From: an uncultured bacterium
GTDB lineage: Bacteria; Bacillota; Clostridia; UBA1381
Direction of reading: 5' to 3'
DNA length: 64,000 nt
Assembly: GCA_905215805.1 (NCBI GenBank)
Contig: CAJMRL010000009.1
Location: 1-64,000, forward strand
In this document: piece after piece, positions 26,450 to 35,208 of the stretch
How positions within the stretch are numbered: the stretch's first letter is position 1
Layout of the letters: every line of letters begins with the position of its first letter
Notes under the pieces: model-generated
What the model was told of the DNA's origin: nothing
What the model saw: the letters and a program-made list of their open reading frames with translations, nothing else
Databases searched by the model: none
Made by a program: the position numbers and the translations under genes

Positions 26450-26522
26450 CACATTATCATGTCCTTTCGTTTTGGTATATCCTATAATATTATGGTTTGT
26501 CCGTAAATATTCCGATAAAATA

Positions 26523-26564
26523 AAAAATGCGTTTTCAATGTATAAAACATCAAAACGCATTTTT
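26523..26564. terminator. Terminator below the lipoprotein gene
   Basis: Stem AAAATGCGTTTT with its complement (26524-26535 with 26552-26563). On the minus strand it is followed by ATTTTTTA. It isolates spoIIIAA from the upstream lipoprotein gene. Confidence 0.82.
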
Positions 26565-26579
26565 ATTTGCTATTTAATT

Positions 26580-27107
26580 TTACGGCATAATTACAGAAAG
26601 GTTTTCTACAGCCTTTCGTGCTAATCTCTCCAGCAAATCCTTTTGTCCGTCATCGCTTCCGCTTCCAGCGGTGATCGCAATTTCGCATCCCTTTGAGTAA
26701 ACATGTATTGTCGGGAACGCTATATACGCATCGTCTCCTATACCCTCTAAAATTTCAGCAGAGCTTCTCTTTATTCTTTCCAAGTCATACTCATTCCATA
26801 CTGCGTCCGCTGATACAGTATCTGTCATCTGCTTTACAGTAACTATAACCGGATCTCCGGCTCCTGTCGGATCTGCACGGTATGCTATTGTAGCTTTGTT
26901 TCCTTCCCTGTCCGCCGTTTCTGAGTCCTGGACAAGCGTGTAAGCATTTCCTATTGCGTCCATAGCATCCTGAAGGCTTATAACCTGTGTTGGATCTACC
27001 TGAGGTATGGGAGCCGGCGTAGGATCCGCAAACAATCCTCCCCCGCCGCAAGAGCATAATATAACGGACAATAAAGCCGTGCTTAACATTAAAATAAATT
27101 TCTTCAT
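26580..27107 (-). CDS. Predicted lipoprotein of unknown function
   Basis: A 175-residue protein with a lipoprotein signal: basic MKK, a hydrophobic run and lipobox LCSC near residues 17-20, followed by a Gly run and a proline-rich linker (PTPAPIPQ). The mature domain (about 40-175) is a mixed alpha/beta unit with no family I recognise; the pattern of strands with VIVTVKQM and ECEI-like ends recalls small sortase-independent surface lipoproteins. GGAGGTAG precedes the ATG. It stands alone with its own terminator. Confidence 0.78.
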   Translation of the reverse strand: MKKFILMLSTALLSVILCSCGGGGLFADPTPAPIPQVDPTQVISLQDAMDAIGNAYTLVQDSETADREGNKATIAYRADPTGAGDPVIVTVKQMTDTVSADAVWNEYDLERIKRSSAEILEGIGDDAYIAFPTIHVYSKGCEIAITAGSGSDDGQKDLLERLARKAVENLSVIMP

Positions 27108-27126
27108 AACTACCTCCGGAATTTAT

Positions 27127-27157
27127 ATTGATATTGATTATAGTGTATCATATCAAT
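27127..27157. promoter_or_regulatory. Dyad upstream of the lipoprotein gene
   Basis: ATTGATAT (27127-27134) and ATATCAAT (27150-27157) form an eight-base inverted repeat. Minus-strand -35-like and -10-like elements (TTGAAA, 17 bases, TACACT) overlap it. It could be an operator, or an accident of AT-rich sequence. Confidence 0.25.
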
Positions 27158-27205
27158 GAAAATTTTTCAATATTAAATCCGAAAGTTATATAAATTTTTT
27201 ATAAT

Positions 27206-27236
27206 AAAAACGGACTTCGATATAACATGAAGTCCG
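27206..27236 (-). terminator. Terminator of the ftsH-DUF1858 operon
   Basis: Stem CGGACTTC/GAAGTCCG (27211-27218 with 27229-27236) followed on the minus strand by five T. Confidence 0.85.
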
Positions 27237-27267
27237 ATATAGCTCATAAAAGTTTCAGCATAAGCGA

Positions 27268-27468
27268 TTACGCAATAGCATTATTTATCTTTTCAACGAT
27301 CTCGTCTGCATTCACTCCATGAACCTCGCAGGCCTGCTCAATGCTTTCACCCTGTGAAGCAGGGCAGCCGAGGCAGTGCATTCCCATATCCATAAGAATC
27401 GGTGCGATCTTTTCAAGATTTATCTGCAAAGCCTCACCTATAAGAGTATCCTTTGTTACCTGTGCCAT
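27268..27468 (-). CDS. DUF1858 small redox-type protein
   Basis: A 66-residue member of DUF1858, a helical domain with a CxxC pair (MHCLGCP, residues about 30-36) often described as a hybrid-cluster-protein-associated disulfide domain. The whole protein is this domain. The ATG follows the ftsH stop without a gap, and its ribosome site AAGGAGG lies inside the last ftsH codons, so translation is coupled. The role is unknown; the cysteine pair suggests redox or metal-sulfur chemistry. Confidence 0.88.
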   Translation of the reverse strand: MAQVTKDTLIGEALQINLEKIAPILMDMGMHCLGCPASQGESIEQACEVHGVNADEIVEKINNAIA

Positions 27469-29289
27469 TTATATTTCCTCCTTTATTTCTTTCTCTGTTT
27501 CAAACAGACTTTCAAATTCGCTTCCGTTTACTGTTTCTTTTTCAAGCAGCAGCTCCGCAAGCTTTTTAAGAATATCCATATGACCCTCAAGCAGTTCCTT
27601 AGTTCTATTATACTGCTTTATCAGGATATTTCTTACCTCATCATCAATTTCAGCGGCAGTTTTTTCGGAATAATTCTTTGAATGACCAAAATCTCTTCCG
27701 ATAAATACCTCACCGCCCTCATCATACGAAACAGGACCTATTATATCGCTCATTCCGTATTTCTTTACCATCTGACGCGCTATATTCGTCGCACGCTCTA
27801 TGTCATTCGACGCTCCTGTACTTATGTCGTCCATTGTAAGCTCTTCAGCCGCACGTCCGGCAAGCATAATTATTATCTGATCGAGCATCTCATTCTTTGA
27901 CGCGTACATATTATCCTCATCCGGAGTTGACATCGTAAATCCGCCCGCTCTTCCGCGCGGGATTATGGAAACCTTATGCACCGTTGAATTTTTGCCGACA
28001 AGCTTTGTAAGAACAGCATGACCTGCTTCATGATATGCCGTAAGCCTGCGCTCATTTTCAGTAATGATTCTGGATTTCTTTTCCGCTCCCATCATTACCT
28101 TCAGGTTCGCGTCTTCAATATCACTCAAATCTATCATACTGTGATTTCTTTTAGCCGCCATGATTGCGGCTTCATTCATAAGATTCTCCAAATCAGCACC
28201 CGAATATCCTACTGTATTTTTGGCAATACTCTTAAAATCAACATCCGGCGCAAGCGGTTTCTTACGAGAATGTACCTGTAATATAGCTTCTCTGCCCCGC
28301 GCATCAGGAAGATCAACTACTACCTGCCTGTCAAAACGTCCGGGTCTTAAAAGCGCCGGATCAAGAATATCGGGACGGTTTGTTGCAGCAATCATAATAA
28401 CTCCGTCATTTTTTCCGAAGCCGTCCATTTCAACAAGCAGCTGATTAAGCGTCTGCTCTCTCTCATCATGACCGCCGCCCATTCCGGCTCCTCTTTTTCT
28501 TCCTACCGCATCTATTTCATCTATAAAAACTATACACGGTCTGTTCTTTTTTGCCTGCTCAAATAAATCACGTACTCTTGACGCTCCGACACCGACATAC
28601 AGCTCCACAAAATCAGAACCGCTTATCGAAAAGAACGGTACACCTGCCTCGCCTGCCACTGCTTTGGCAAGAAGAGTTTTACCTGTTCCCGGGCGTCCTA
28701 CCAAAAGCACACCCTTCGGTATTCTTGCGCCAAGCTTGATAAATTTATTCGGATTTTTAAGAAACTCGACCAACTCCTGAAGCTCTGCCTTTTCCTCATC
28801 AGCTCCCGCGACGTCGCTGAATTTCACCGTCTTTTCCGCATTCATCTTCGCATGACTCTTTGTAAACGTATTTCCTCCGCCTACTCCGCTCTTGCGCATG
28901 AGCCCGAAAAACATGAGAAAAATCAACACGAGCATCACTATATTTATAACCGCCGACCATGATATTTTAGACTCGGTAGCCTCTTGCTTAAGCTTTCCCT
29001 GAGCCATCTGCTGCTCTATCTCTTCTCCGCAGTCATTATGCAGCGTTTCAAGTGAAGGCACCGTTACCTTCGCAACACCCTTATTATCCGCAAGAGTTAC
29101 AGTGACAGTATTACCGTTAACATTCATATTTGTAACCTGCTCCGACTTTATAGCGTTTACAAGGTCTGAATAAACCATACGGTTTGTTTGTATCATTGTG
29201 CTGCTGATAACTGAATAGATAACGTAAGCAATAAGCAGAATGCTAAGCCACATACCGATTCCTCTGAACGGTTTTTTGTCCAATCCCAT
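27469..29289 (-). CDS. ftsH: ATP-dependent zinc metalloprotease FtsH
   Basis: A membrane-anchored AAA+ protease that degrades misfolded membrane proteins and some regulators. Two N-terminal membrane helices (about 13-30 and 115-135) flank an extracytoplasmic domain. The AAA module has FSDVAGADEEK, Walker A GRPGTGKT, Walker B IVFIDEIDAVG and the SRH ATNRPDILDPALLRPGRFDR; the zinc site is HEAGH. The 606 residues are normal. At 29289 ATG is only one base from AGGAGG, so TTG at 29283, six bases further, may be the real start. Preceded by tilS, as in most Firmicutes. Confidence 0.96.
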   Translation of the reverse strand: MGLDKKPFRGIGMWLSILLIAYVIYSVISSTMIQTNRMVYSDLVNAIKSEQVTNMNVNGNTVTVTLADNKGVAKVTVPSLETLHNDCGEEIEQQMAQGKLKQEATESKISWSAVINIVMLVLIFLMFFGLMRKSGVGGGNTFTKSHAKMNAEKTVKFSDVAGADEEKAELQELVEFLKNPNKFIKLGARIPKGVLLVGRPGTGKTLLAKAVAGEAGVPFFSISGSDFVELYVGVGASRVRDLFEQAKKNRPCIVFIDEIDAVGRKRGAGMGGGHDEREQTLNQLLVEMDGFGKNDGVIMIAATNRPDILDPALLRPGRFDRQVVVDLPDARGREAILQVHSRKKPLAPDVDFKSIAKNTVGYSGADLENLMNEAAIMAAKRNHSMIDLSDIEDANLKVMMGAEKKSRIITENERRLTAYHEAGHAVLTKLVGKNSTVHKVSIIPRGRAGGFTMSTPDEDNMYASKNEMLDQIIIMLAGRAAEELTMDDISTGASNDIERATNIARQMVKKYGMSDIIGPVSYDEGGEVFIGRDFGHSKNYSEKTAAEIDDEVRNILIKQYNRTKELLEGHMDILKKLAELLLEKETVNGSEFESLFETEKEIKEEI

Positions 29290-29383
29290 TCCTCCTTTTA
29301 GCCGAAAGCGTTCGCAAAACCGTTTTCAAGCACTTTCATTAATCTAAATACGCATATTTGCGTTAACAGCGTACTTATGCTAT

Positions 29384-29412
29384 ATTTTAACACATTCCCA
29401 GTAAAATTTCAA
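29384..29412 (-). promoter_or_regulatory. Promoter of ftsH
   Basis: On the minus strand TTGAAA (29407-29412), 17 bases, TAAAAT (29384-29389). The sequence AACCGGTT (29411-29418) overlaps the -35 and matches part of the pta operator. Confidence 0.68.
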
Positions 29413-29437
29413 CCGGTTTTCTATGAATTTTCTGATA

Positions 29438-30772
29438 TTATTTTATGATTATTTTTATCTTAGGTTTGTTCAATTTAGACACATAAAATCTCCTGTCTGC
29501 TCTTTTCCCTATTATACATGCAATTTCTCCGTCAGACGTCACAATTCCTGTGCGCATACGCTCATCACGGGGAATTTTTTCATCTATAAAAAATTCTTTA
29601 AGCTTCTTTTTCCCCTTCATACCAATAGGATAAAACACATCTCCGGCTCTTCTGTTCCTTATTCTTATATCATTCCCTCCGGATAAATATATGGCTCCGT
29701 CGTTTTTACGGAAGTCCGTCCTTTCCATAAGAAAAGTTTTATTCAGCTCGGATATATATATATCCTTTCCCTCAGGCAATATATATTCAAATTCGCCTAA
29801 TGCTTCGTTTTGCTTACTTATGATAAGCTTGCCGTATTCTATCTTTGCGATAACATTATCAGGAAGATTTAAGCTTTTGCCTGTTTTCCCGCATATACAC
29901 AAATCCACTATTCTCTGAATGCAATCTGAAGATATATCATAAAGATTCTCCATAACATTAGCAAGCATTTCCATTATTACTCTCCTGCTCATAGACGGAT
30001 GAGCCGATGCAATAATATCAGCAGATATTGTATTATTTTGCACTGAATTTTTATATATCATCATAGCCTGCTCATCAAGGAAAGCACAATCATCGCTTAT
30101 AATATCGGCATTTCTTGTCACCGTATTTATAAAATTTGCATTAAATCCTGAAATAATAGCCGGAATAAGCTCCAGCCTCACCTTGTTTCTCGTATAAATA
30201 TGCTCAAAATTTGTTTTATCCGTAACATACGGAAGCTTATTTTCTCTGCAATATTCCTCTATCTCTGCACGGTCTGCATCAAGCAGCGGGCGGATTATAT
30301 CTCCGCGCCTTCGAGGTATTCCGCAAAGTCCCGAAACTCCGCTGCCCCTCATAAAATTCATAAGAATTGTTTCGGCATTATCATTTTTATTATGTGCGGT
30401 TGCGACCTTGTTAAATCCATATTTTTTCTGCAGCTCAGCAAAAAAAGCATATCTGAGTTCTCTGCCCGCAAGCTCCTCTGATATGCTGTTTTTTTCAGCG
30501 TATTCAATCACCCGTTCACTTCTGGAAAAATGCTTTATCCCCAAGCTCGCGGCAAATTCGGCGGCAGCTTTTTCATCATTCGCCGCTTCTTCCCCTCGGA
30601 TATTGTGATTCATATGCGCCGTAAAAACTTCAAATCCCATTTCCTTGCCTATAATATTCAAAGCATGGGTAAGGCACATTGAATCCGCTCCTCCCGAAAG
30701 ACCCACGAGTATTCTGTCTCCGCACTCCAAAAGAGAGCTTTTCTTTATTTTTTCTATAACCTTGTTCATCAT
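29438..30772 (-). CDS. tilS: tRNA(Ile)-lysidine synthase
   Basis: Modifies C34 of tRNA-Ile(CAU) to lysidine so that it reads AUA. The PP-loop ATPase motif is SGGADSMCL. TAHMNHNIRG, TAHNKNDNAET and GLCGIP follow, as in the family, and the C-terminal domain (about residues 340-444, with NRRAGD and KKLKEFF) is the tRNA-binding part. The start is the ATG at 30772 or 30769, overlapping the dnaB stop (ATGATGA), with GAAGGA inside dnaB; a 36-residue extension lies in dnaB and is rejected. Usually hpt sits between tilS and ftsH; it is missing here. Confidence 0.94.
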   Translation of the reverse strand: MMNKVIEKIKKSSLLECGDRILVGLSGGADSMCLTHALNIIGKEMGFEVFTAHMNHNIRGEEAANDEKAAAEFAASLGIKHFSRSERVIEYAEKNSISEELAGRELRYAFFAELQKKYGFNKVATAHNKNDNAETILMNFMRGSGVSGLCGIPRRRGDIIRPLLDADRAEIEEYCRENKLPYVTDKTNFEHIYTRNKVRLELIPAIISGFNANFINTVTRNADIISDDCAFLDEQAMMIYKNSVQNNTISADIIASAHPSMSRRVIMEMLANVMENLYDISSDCIQRIVDLCICGKTGKSLNLPDNVIAKIEYGKLIISKQNEALGEFEYILPEGKDIYISELNKTFLMERTDFRKNDGAIYLSGGNDIRIRNRRAGDVFYPIGMKGKKKLKEFFIDEKIPRDERMRTGIVTSDGEIACIIGKRADRRFYVSKLNKPKIKIIIK

Positions 30773-32121
30773 GATTCCTTCAGTGCAAATTCCAAATTTG
30801 AGAACTTCGTATATTGTCCCTTCCAGCCAAGCTTGAACATTCCTGTTTCGCCGCTTCGATTTTTTGCTATAATGCATTCCGCAAGGTTTTTATCCTCACT
30901 ATCCTCATTATAATACTCATCACGATATAAAAACATTACCATATCCGCATCCTGCTCTATCGCTCCCGATTCTCTCAAATCCGAAAGCATAGGACGCTTA
31001 TCCGGACGCTTTTCACTCGCACGTGAAAGCTGTGACAATGCCACGACCGGAATATTAAGCTCTTTTGCAAGAATTTTTAACGATCTTGATATAGCGGCGA
31101 TTTCTTGCTGACGGCTTTCTATACTTCCGCCCGACTGCATAAGCTGCAAGTAGTCTATAACCACCATGGAAAGATCTTTTGTTTGCTTTAACCTGCGGCA
31201 TTTTGCCCTTATCTGTGCAACGGTGATCGTAGCCGTATCATCAATATATATCGGTGCATTGGATACACGAGGTATACACTCGCCAAGCTTCATCCAGTCA
31301 TCGCCGTCAAGCTCTCCGGTTCTCATTTTTATTGAATCTATCATAGCTTGAGAACAGAGTATTCTGTTTACAATCTGCTCCCGCGGCATTTCAAGATTAA
31401 ATATCGCTACCGTCTGATTATTATTAATGCTCACATGCTCCGCTATGTTTACCGCAAATGATGACTTACCCATACCGGGACGTCCGGCAATAAGTATAAG
31501 CTCTCCTCCATGAAAACCGCCTGTGCGCTTATTCAGAAGATCAAATCCGGTGTCAAGCCCCGTTATTCCGCCGTCCATCTGCGAATTTTCTACAAGCTGC
31601 TGATAAGTATCTACCAGCACGCTGCCTATATGCTGAATATCATTTGCTTCTCTTGAGGCTGAAACATCAAGTATAAGCTGTTCCGCTCTGTCAAGAATCC
31701 TGTCGGTCTTGTCCGCTTCATCGTATGCTAAATTAGCTATTTCCGAAGTATTTTTTATAAGCTCCCTTAACGTAGCTTTTTCTCTTATTATCTCTGAATA
31801 ATAAGTTACATGATGAGTGGTAGACAGCGTAAGCACCGCATTCTTAAGATACTCCGAACCGCCTACCGCCTCAAGTTTATCCTTCTGTTTCAGTCGGTCA
31901 GTAACCGTTACAAAATCTATGGGGCTGTTTTCATTAAACAGCTCCATTACTACAGCAAAAATTTCACGGTTATTAGCAAAATAAAAATCATCCGCCATTA
32001 TAATTTCCGCAGCTTCCGCAACACTTTCAGAATCCGCAAGAATACTTCCTATAACCGCCATCTCCGCCTCACGGCTGTACGGCAGTTCTCTGCCGAGATT
32101 TTCCAGCTGTGAATCTGCCAT
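30769..32121 (-). CDS. dnaB: Replicative DNA helicase DnaB
   Basis: The hexameric 5'-to-3' helicase of the replication fork (called DnaC in Bacillus). The N-terminal domain (about 1-120, with PYSREAEMAVIGSILAD) is followed by the RecA-like ATPase domain with Walker A GRPGMGKS, MVVIDYLQLM and LSQLSRASEKRPDKRPMLSD. The 450 residues are standard, and no intein is present. The ATG at 32121 is preferred over a GTG three codons upstream because GGGAGG is placed correctly for it. It lies in the conserved order gdpP, rplI, dnaB. Confidence 0.96.
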   Translation of the reverse strand: MADSQLENLGRELPYSREAEMAVIGSILADSESVAEAAEIIMADDFYFANNREIFAVVMELFNENSPIDFVTVTDRLKQKDKLEAVGGSEYLKNAVLTLSTTHHVTYYSEIIREKATLRELIKNTSEIANLAYDEADKTDRILDRAEQLILDVSASREANDIQHIGSVLVDTYQQLVENSQMDGGITGLDTGFDLLNKRTGGFHGGELILIAGRPGMGKSSFAVNIAEHVSINNNQTVAIFNLEMPREQIVNRILCSQAMIDSIKMRTGELDGDDWMKLGECIPRVSNAPIYIDDTATITVAQIRAKCRRLKQTKDLSMVVIDYLQLMQSGGSIESRQQEIAAISRSLKILAKELNIPVVALSQLSRASEKRPDKRPMLSDLRESGAIEQDADMVMFLYRDEYYNEDSEDKNLAECIIAKNRSGETGMFKLGWKGQYTKFSNLEFALKES

Positions 32122-32160
32122 TATAACCAACCTCCCGTTTAAAAATGAGCTTAATATATA

Positions 32161-32613
32161 TTATTTTGCTTCAAGAACCTCAACCCTGAGCTTACCTGTT
32201 ATACCGGTATATACCTTTACATCAATCTCTGTAACTCCAAGCGTTTTTATTCCTCCGTCCGGAAGCACAAACTTCTTTTTATCAAGCTTTATATGATGCT
32301 GCTTTGTAAGCTCCTCTGCCACCTCTTTTGAGGTCACAGAACCAAACAGCTTTCCGTTAGCACCGGCTTTAGCGTTTATAACGACCTTTATTTCTTTCAT
32401 CTTTTCAACAATCGCCTTTGCTTCTTCCGTTTCCGTCTTTATCTTATATTCAAGCGATTCCTGCTTTCCTTTTAAAACATTTATATTGCTCTTTGTAGCC
32501 TCCGTAGCAAGACCTCTCGGGATAAGATAATTCCTTGCATATCCGTCAGATACGTTTACCATCTGTCCTTTTTTTCCCTTACCTTTTACATCCTGTGTTA
32601 AAATTACCTGCAT
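32161..32613 (-). CDS. rplI: Ribosomal protein L9
   Basis: A 150-residue component of the large ribosomal subunit near the L1 stalk. The signature is GKGKKGQMVNVSDGYARNYLIP at the N-terminal domain, joined by a long helix (about 45-75) to the C-terminal domain with GKLFGSVTSKEVAE. AGGAGG precedes the ATG. It is followed after 39 bases by dnaB. Confidence 0.97.
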   Translation of the reverse strand: MQVILTQDVKGKGKKGQMVNVSDGYARNYLIPRGLATEATKSNINVLKGKQESLEYKIKTETEEAKAIVEKMKEIKVVINAKAGANGKLFGSVTSKEVAEELTKQHHIKLDKKKFVLPDGGIKTLGVTEIDVKVYTGITGKLRVEVLEAK

Positions 32614-32639
32614 TTATATTTCCTCCTTATTTATGTAAA

Positions 32640-32672
32640 GTAATAATAAAACCCTTTGAGTTTCATTATTAC
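32640..32672 (-). other. Hairpin between gdpP and rplI
   Basis: A 13-pair stem (32640-32652 with 32660-32672, one G-U pair on the minus strand) in the gdpP-rplI gap, 27 bases before the rplI ATG. It lacks a T run and so is not a normal terminator. It may be a processing site, a stability element or an L9 regulatory site. Confidence 0.5.
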
Positions 32673-32714
32673 CGCATCATTTATAGTTACTTTCGCAATT
32701 TCCTCAGATCCTAA

Positions 32715-34712
32715 TCAATTCAGACATTTCTTTACGGCTTTTTTAACCATATTAACGACCTCATCCAGATCTTTTCCGCGTATTTGAGCGCCTGCGACCG
32801 TTGCATGACCTCCGCCGCCAAGCTGCTCCATGATAAGCTGAACATTTATGTCACCTATGGAACGTGCACACAATCCAAAGCCGCCATCCATTTTATATAT
32901 TACAATAGAAGCGCTTATATCTCCGATATTAAGCATCTCATCCGATGCCTGAGAAGCTATTACTCTTATATTGGAATACTGCTCCGCACATATGGCAAGT
33001 GCAACATGCGGCTCTATTATTACCGCTGTTTTTACAATATCAACCTTATGGTCGTAATCAGCCTTGTTCACATTAAACAGCTTCTTGACTGCCATAGGAT
33101 TGAGTCCAAGCCGGCGCAGATATGACGCTGCCTCAAAGGTCCTGACTCCTGTTTTCACAATGAAGTTCTTTGTGTCCATCAATATTCCCGTATACAGGCT
33201 GTCCGCTTCCTCACGTGTCAAAGCCGAGCCTATATCCATATATTCGATAAGCTCCGTAGCCATCTCACAGGTTGAAGACGCATACGGCTCATGATATACT
33301 AAAGAGCATGGATTAATGAACTCTGTAGAACGTCTATGGTGGTCTATAACAATAATCTTATTCGTCATTTTCAAAAGCTCCGGACATGGCAGCATTGACG
33401 GACGATGTGTATCAAGAATAATAAGAAGCGAATTCTCTCCGATAAGCTCACGTGCTTCCGAACCGTTTATAAACATACCATCATAATCCTCTATATCCTT
33501 CACCTTATTATATAGAGGAGCGATCGCCGGAGAATTGTTATCATATATTATATATGGCTGCTTCTTAAAAAAACGTACTGCTCTTTGCAGTCCCATTGCC
33601 GCGCCAAAGCAATCGTAATCTGCCGCAGAATGTCCCATAAAGAACACATTCTCCGAATTTTTTATGAATTCCTTTATTGCTCCGGCAACAGCTCTTGTCT
33701 TTACACGGTTGCTCTTTTCGTATTCTTTTGCTTTTCCTCCGTAAAATTTATAAGTATCCAGCGTTTTTATACACACCTGATCTCCGCCTCTGCCCTGAGT
33801 CATTTCAAGTGCGCTTCTTGCATACGCTTCATTCTCGAGCAGCGAACCGCCGGAGCCTATTCCTATACTTATAGAAACCGCCGCTCCGACATCTTCGCCC
33901 AATTTTCTCACACTGTTAAGTATTTCAAACTTGTCTTCAATGTATTGACTCAGATATTTATGGTCAAATACCATAAAATACCGGTCCCGGTCAATCTTTT
34001 TTATAACAGCCTTGCCATCCTGCGCCCATATATTTATAATATGTCTGATTTTGGATGCAATTTGCTCCTGTACATTATCATCTATTCTCTGCATTGCCTC
34101 ATCATAGTTGTCAATGCTTATTGAAGCAACATCTGTTTTTTCATCCTCATACATTTTTAGAATTTCTTTTTGGCGTGTCTCATCAAGCAGATAAAGATAT
34201 ACAGAATAAATCTCGGTTTTATCGGAAAGTCCCCTTTCCTTCACCATTCTCGCCATGACCTTATAATATCCTGTATTTATGCTGACATGCTTCTCTATCA
34301 AAGATGCTGATTTAAGGACGTCTCCCCATTTTATATCCTTGATCAAATCTTCTATCTGCATCCCAAAAAGATCCTTGCCGGAAAACAGCTGTAAAAATAA
34401 ATCATTATACCATCTTATCGAGCCGTCTATATTTATAACCGACATAGGAAGAGGGAACGCGCTTATAATATTTGAGGTGACTCCTCCCGCTATATCCGCA
34501 ACATCATCCAAATACTTTTCCATTACCCGTCTTCTTTTCAGCTTAAGCAGCAAAGACAACGCTATAACTACCACTCCGGCAGCCATAAGTATTAAATGAA
34601 TGTAAGGAATATGCTTATTGTAAACAGCCGCCCCCGCAGCTATAAGCATTACCCCCGAAAATATGGCAAAGAAAATCCAATGCCGCACCATTATTCCGTA
34701 ACGCTTGTTCAT
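32715..34712 (-). CDS. gdpP: Cyclic-di-AMP phosphodiesterase GdpP
   Basis: A membrane-bound enzyme that hydrolyses c-di-AMP, the second messenger of potassium and osmotic balance. Two N-terminal membrane helices (about 8-50) are followed by a PAS domain (about 80-165), a degenerate GGDEF domain (about 170-300) and a DHH/DHHA1 module with SAADYDCFGAAMG, LDTHRP, VIDHHRRS and GGGGHATVAGAQ. The 667 residues are normal for YybT/GdpP. The ATG at 34712 has GGAGGTAGAA upstream; an earlier in-frame start lacks a site. It precedes rplI and dnaB, the conserved order. Confidence 0.94.
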   Translation of the reverse strand: MNKRYGIMVRHWIFFAIFSGVMLIAAGAAVYNKHIPYIHLILMAAGVVVIALSLLLKLKRRRVMEKYLDDVADIAGGVTSNIISAFPLPMSVINIDGSIRWYNDLFLQLFSGKDLFGMQIEDLIKDIKWGDVLKSASLIEKHVSINTGYYKVMARMVKERGLSDKTEIYSVYLYLLDETRQKEILKMYEDEKTDVASISIDNYDEAMQRIDDNVQEQIASKIRHIINIWAQDGKAVIKKIDRDRYFMVFDHKYLSQYIEDKFEILNSVRKLGEDVGAAVSISIGIGSGGSLLENEAYARSALEMTQGRGGDQVCIKTLDTYKFYGGKAKEYEKSNRVKTRAVAGAIKEFIKNSENVFFMGHSAADYDCFGAAMGLQRAVRFFKKQPYIIYDNNSPAIAPLYNKVKDIEDYDGMFINGSEARELIGENSLLIILDTHRPSMLPCPELLKMTNKIIVIDHHRRSTEFINPCSLVYHEPYASSTCEMATELIEYMDIGSALTREEADSLYTGILMDTKNFIVKTGVRTFEAASYLRRLGLNPMAVKKLFNVNKADYDHKVDIVKTAVIIEPHVALAICAEQYSNIRVIASQASDEMLNIGDISASIVIYKMDGGFGLCARSIGDINVQLIMEQLGGGGHATVAGAQIRGKDLDEVVNMVKKAVKKCLN

Positions 34713-34746
34713 TTCTACCTCCGCACCGCCGAGCGGCAATCACCGC

Positions 34747-35052
34747 CTAACGGCCTCTGACATATTTGCTCAGTTCCGACATATCACCGAACTCTTCCTC
34801 CAGCTCATGCCCGTTTTCAACTGCCATTGCCAGGAACTGTGAAATTTTATCATCAATGGCTTCATAGCTCAGTCCCAGCCTGCGCGCCAAAATATAATCC
34901 ATCGCGATTATAGTAGCAATCTCTCCGGACACCTCGTCATATACGGCATCGCTGTCATAAAGCGCCAATGTCCTATAGAGATTTGACACCTCTGATAAAA
35001 TCTCACTTTTAATAGTGTCGATTGCCCTTACATTTGCAGCTATATTTATCAT
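34747..35052 (-). CDS. MazG-like family protein
   Basis: A 101-residue all-helical protein of the short MazG-like family seen beside gdpP in several Clostridia. The pattern NVRAIDTIKSEILSEVSNLY, then DEVSGEIATIIAMDYILARR matches the helices of all-alpha NTP pyrophosphohydrolases, where acidic residues bind magnesium. It may remove unwanted nucleotides, but activity is not shown. AAGGAGG precedes the ATG. It is the first gene of the gdpP-rplI-dnaB-tilS group. Confidence 0.75.
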   Translation of the reverse strand: MINIAANVRAIDTIKSEILSEVSNLYRTLALYDSDAVYDEVSGEIATIIAMDYILARRLGLSYEAIDDKISQFLAMAVENGHELEEEFGDMSELSKYVRGR

Positions 35053-35119
35053 AGCTTACCTCCTTAAGAGCTATTATACATAGGAGCTTATAATTATACC
35101 TCCCTTGTACTGATACTAT

Positions 35120-35148
35120 ATTTTATCACATTTGAGCACTTTAGTCAA
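35120..35148 (-). promoter_or_regulatory. Promoter of the MazG-like/gdpP/rplI/dnaB operon
   Basis: On the minus strand TTGACT (35143-35148), 17 bases, TAAAAT (35120-35125), 68 bases upstream of the first start codon. Confidence 0.72.
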
Positions 35149-35161
35149 TACATAACCCCAA

Positions 35162-35195
35162 GAAAAATACGGACACACCTATGTGTATCCGTATT
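35162..35195 (-). terminator. Terminator of rhaM
   Basis: Stem AATACGGA/TCCGTATT extended by CACA/TGTG with a two-base bulge, followed by TTTTT on the minus strand. Confidence 0.8.
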
Positions 35196-35208
35196 ACATA
35201 TAAATTTA

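Noticed and set aside
26450..26522. Possible sigma-E promoter upstream of spoIIIAA (GAATATTT and CATAATAT on the minus strand)
   Set aside because: The elements are only 10 bases apart (13 from ATA to CATA), while sigma-E promoters need 16-18; the resemblance is probably AT-rich chance.
34747..35052. MazG-like gene as part of a toxin-antitoxin or defence system
   Set aside because: It lies in the conserved gdpP-rplI-dnaB housekeeping group and no partner gene is present.
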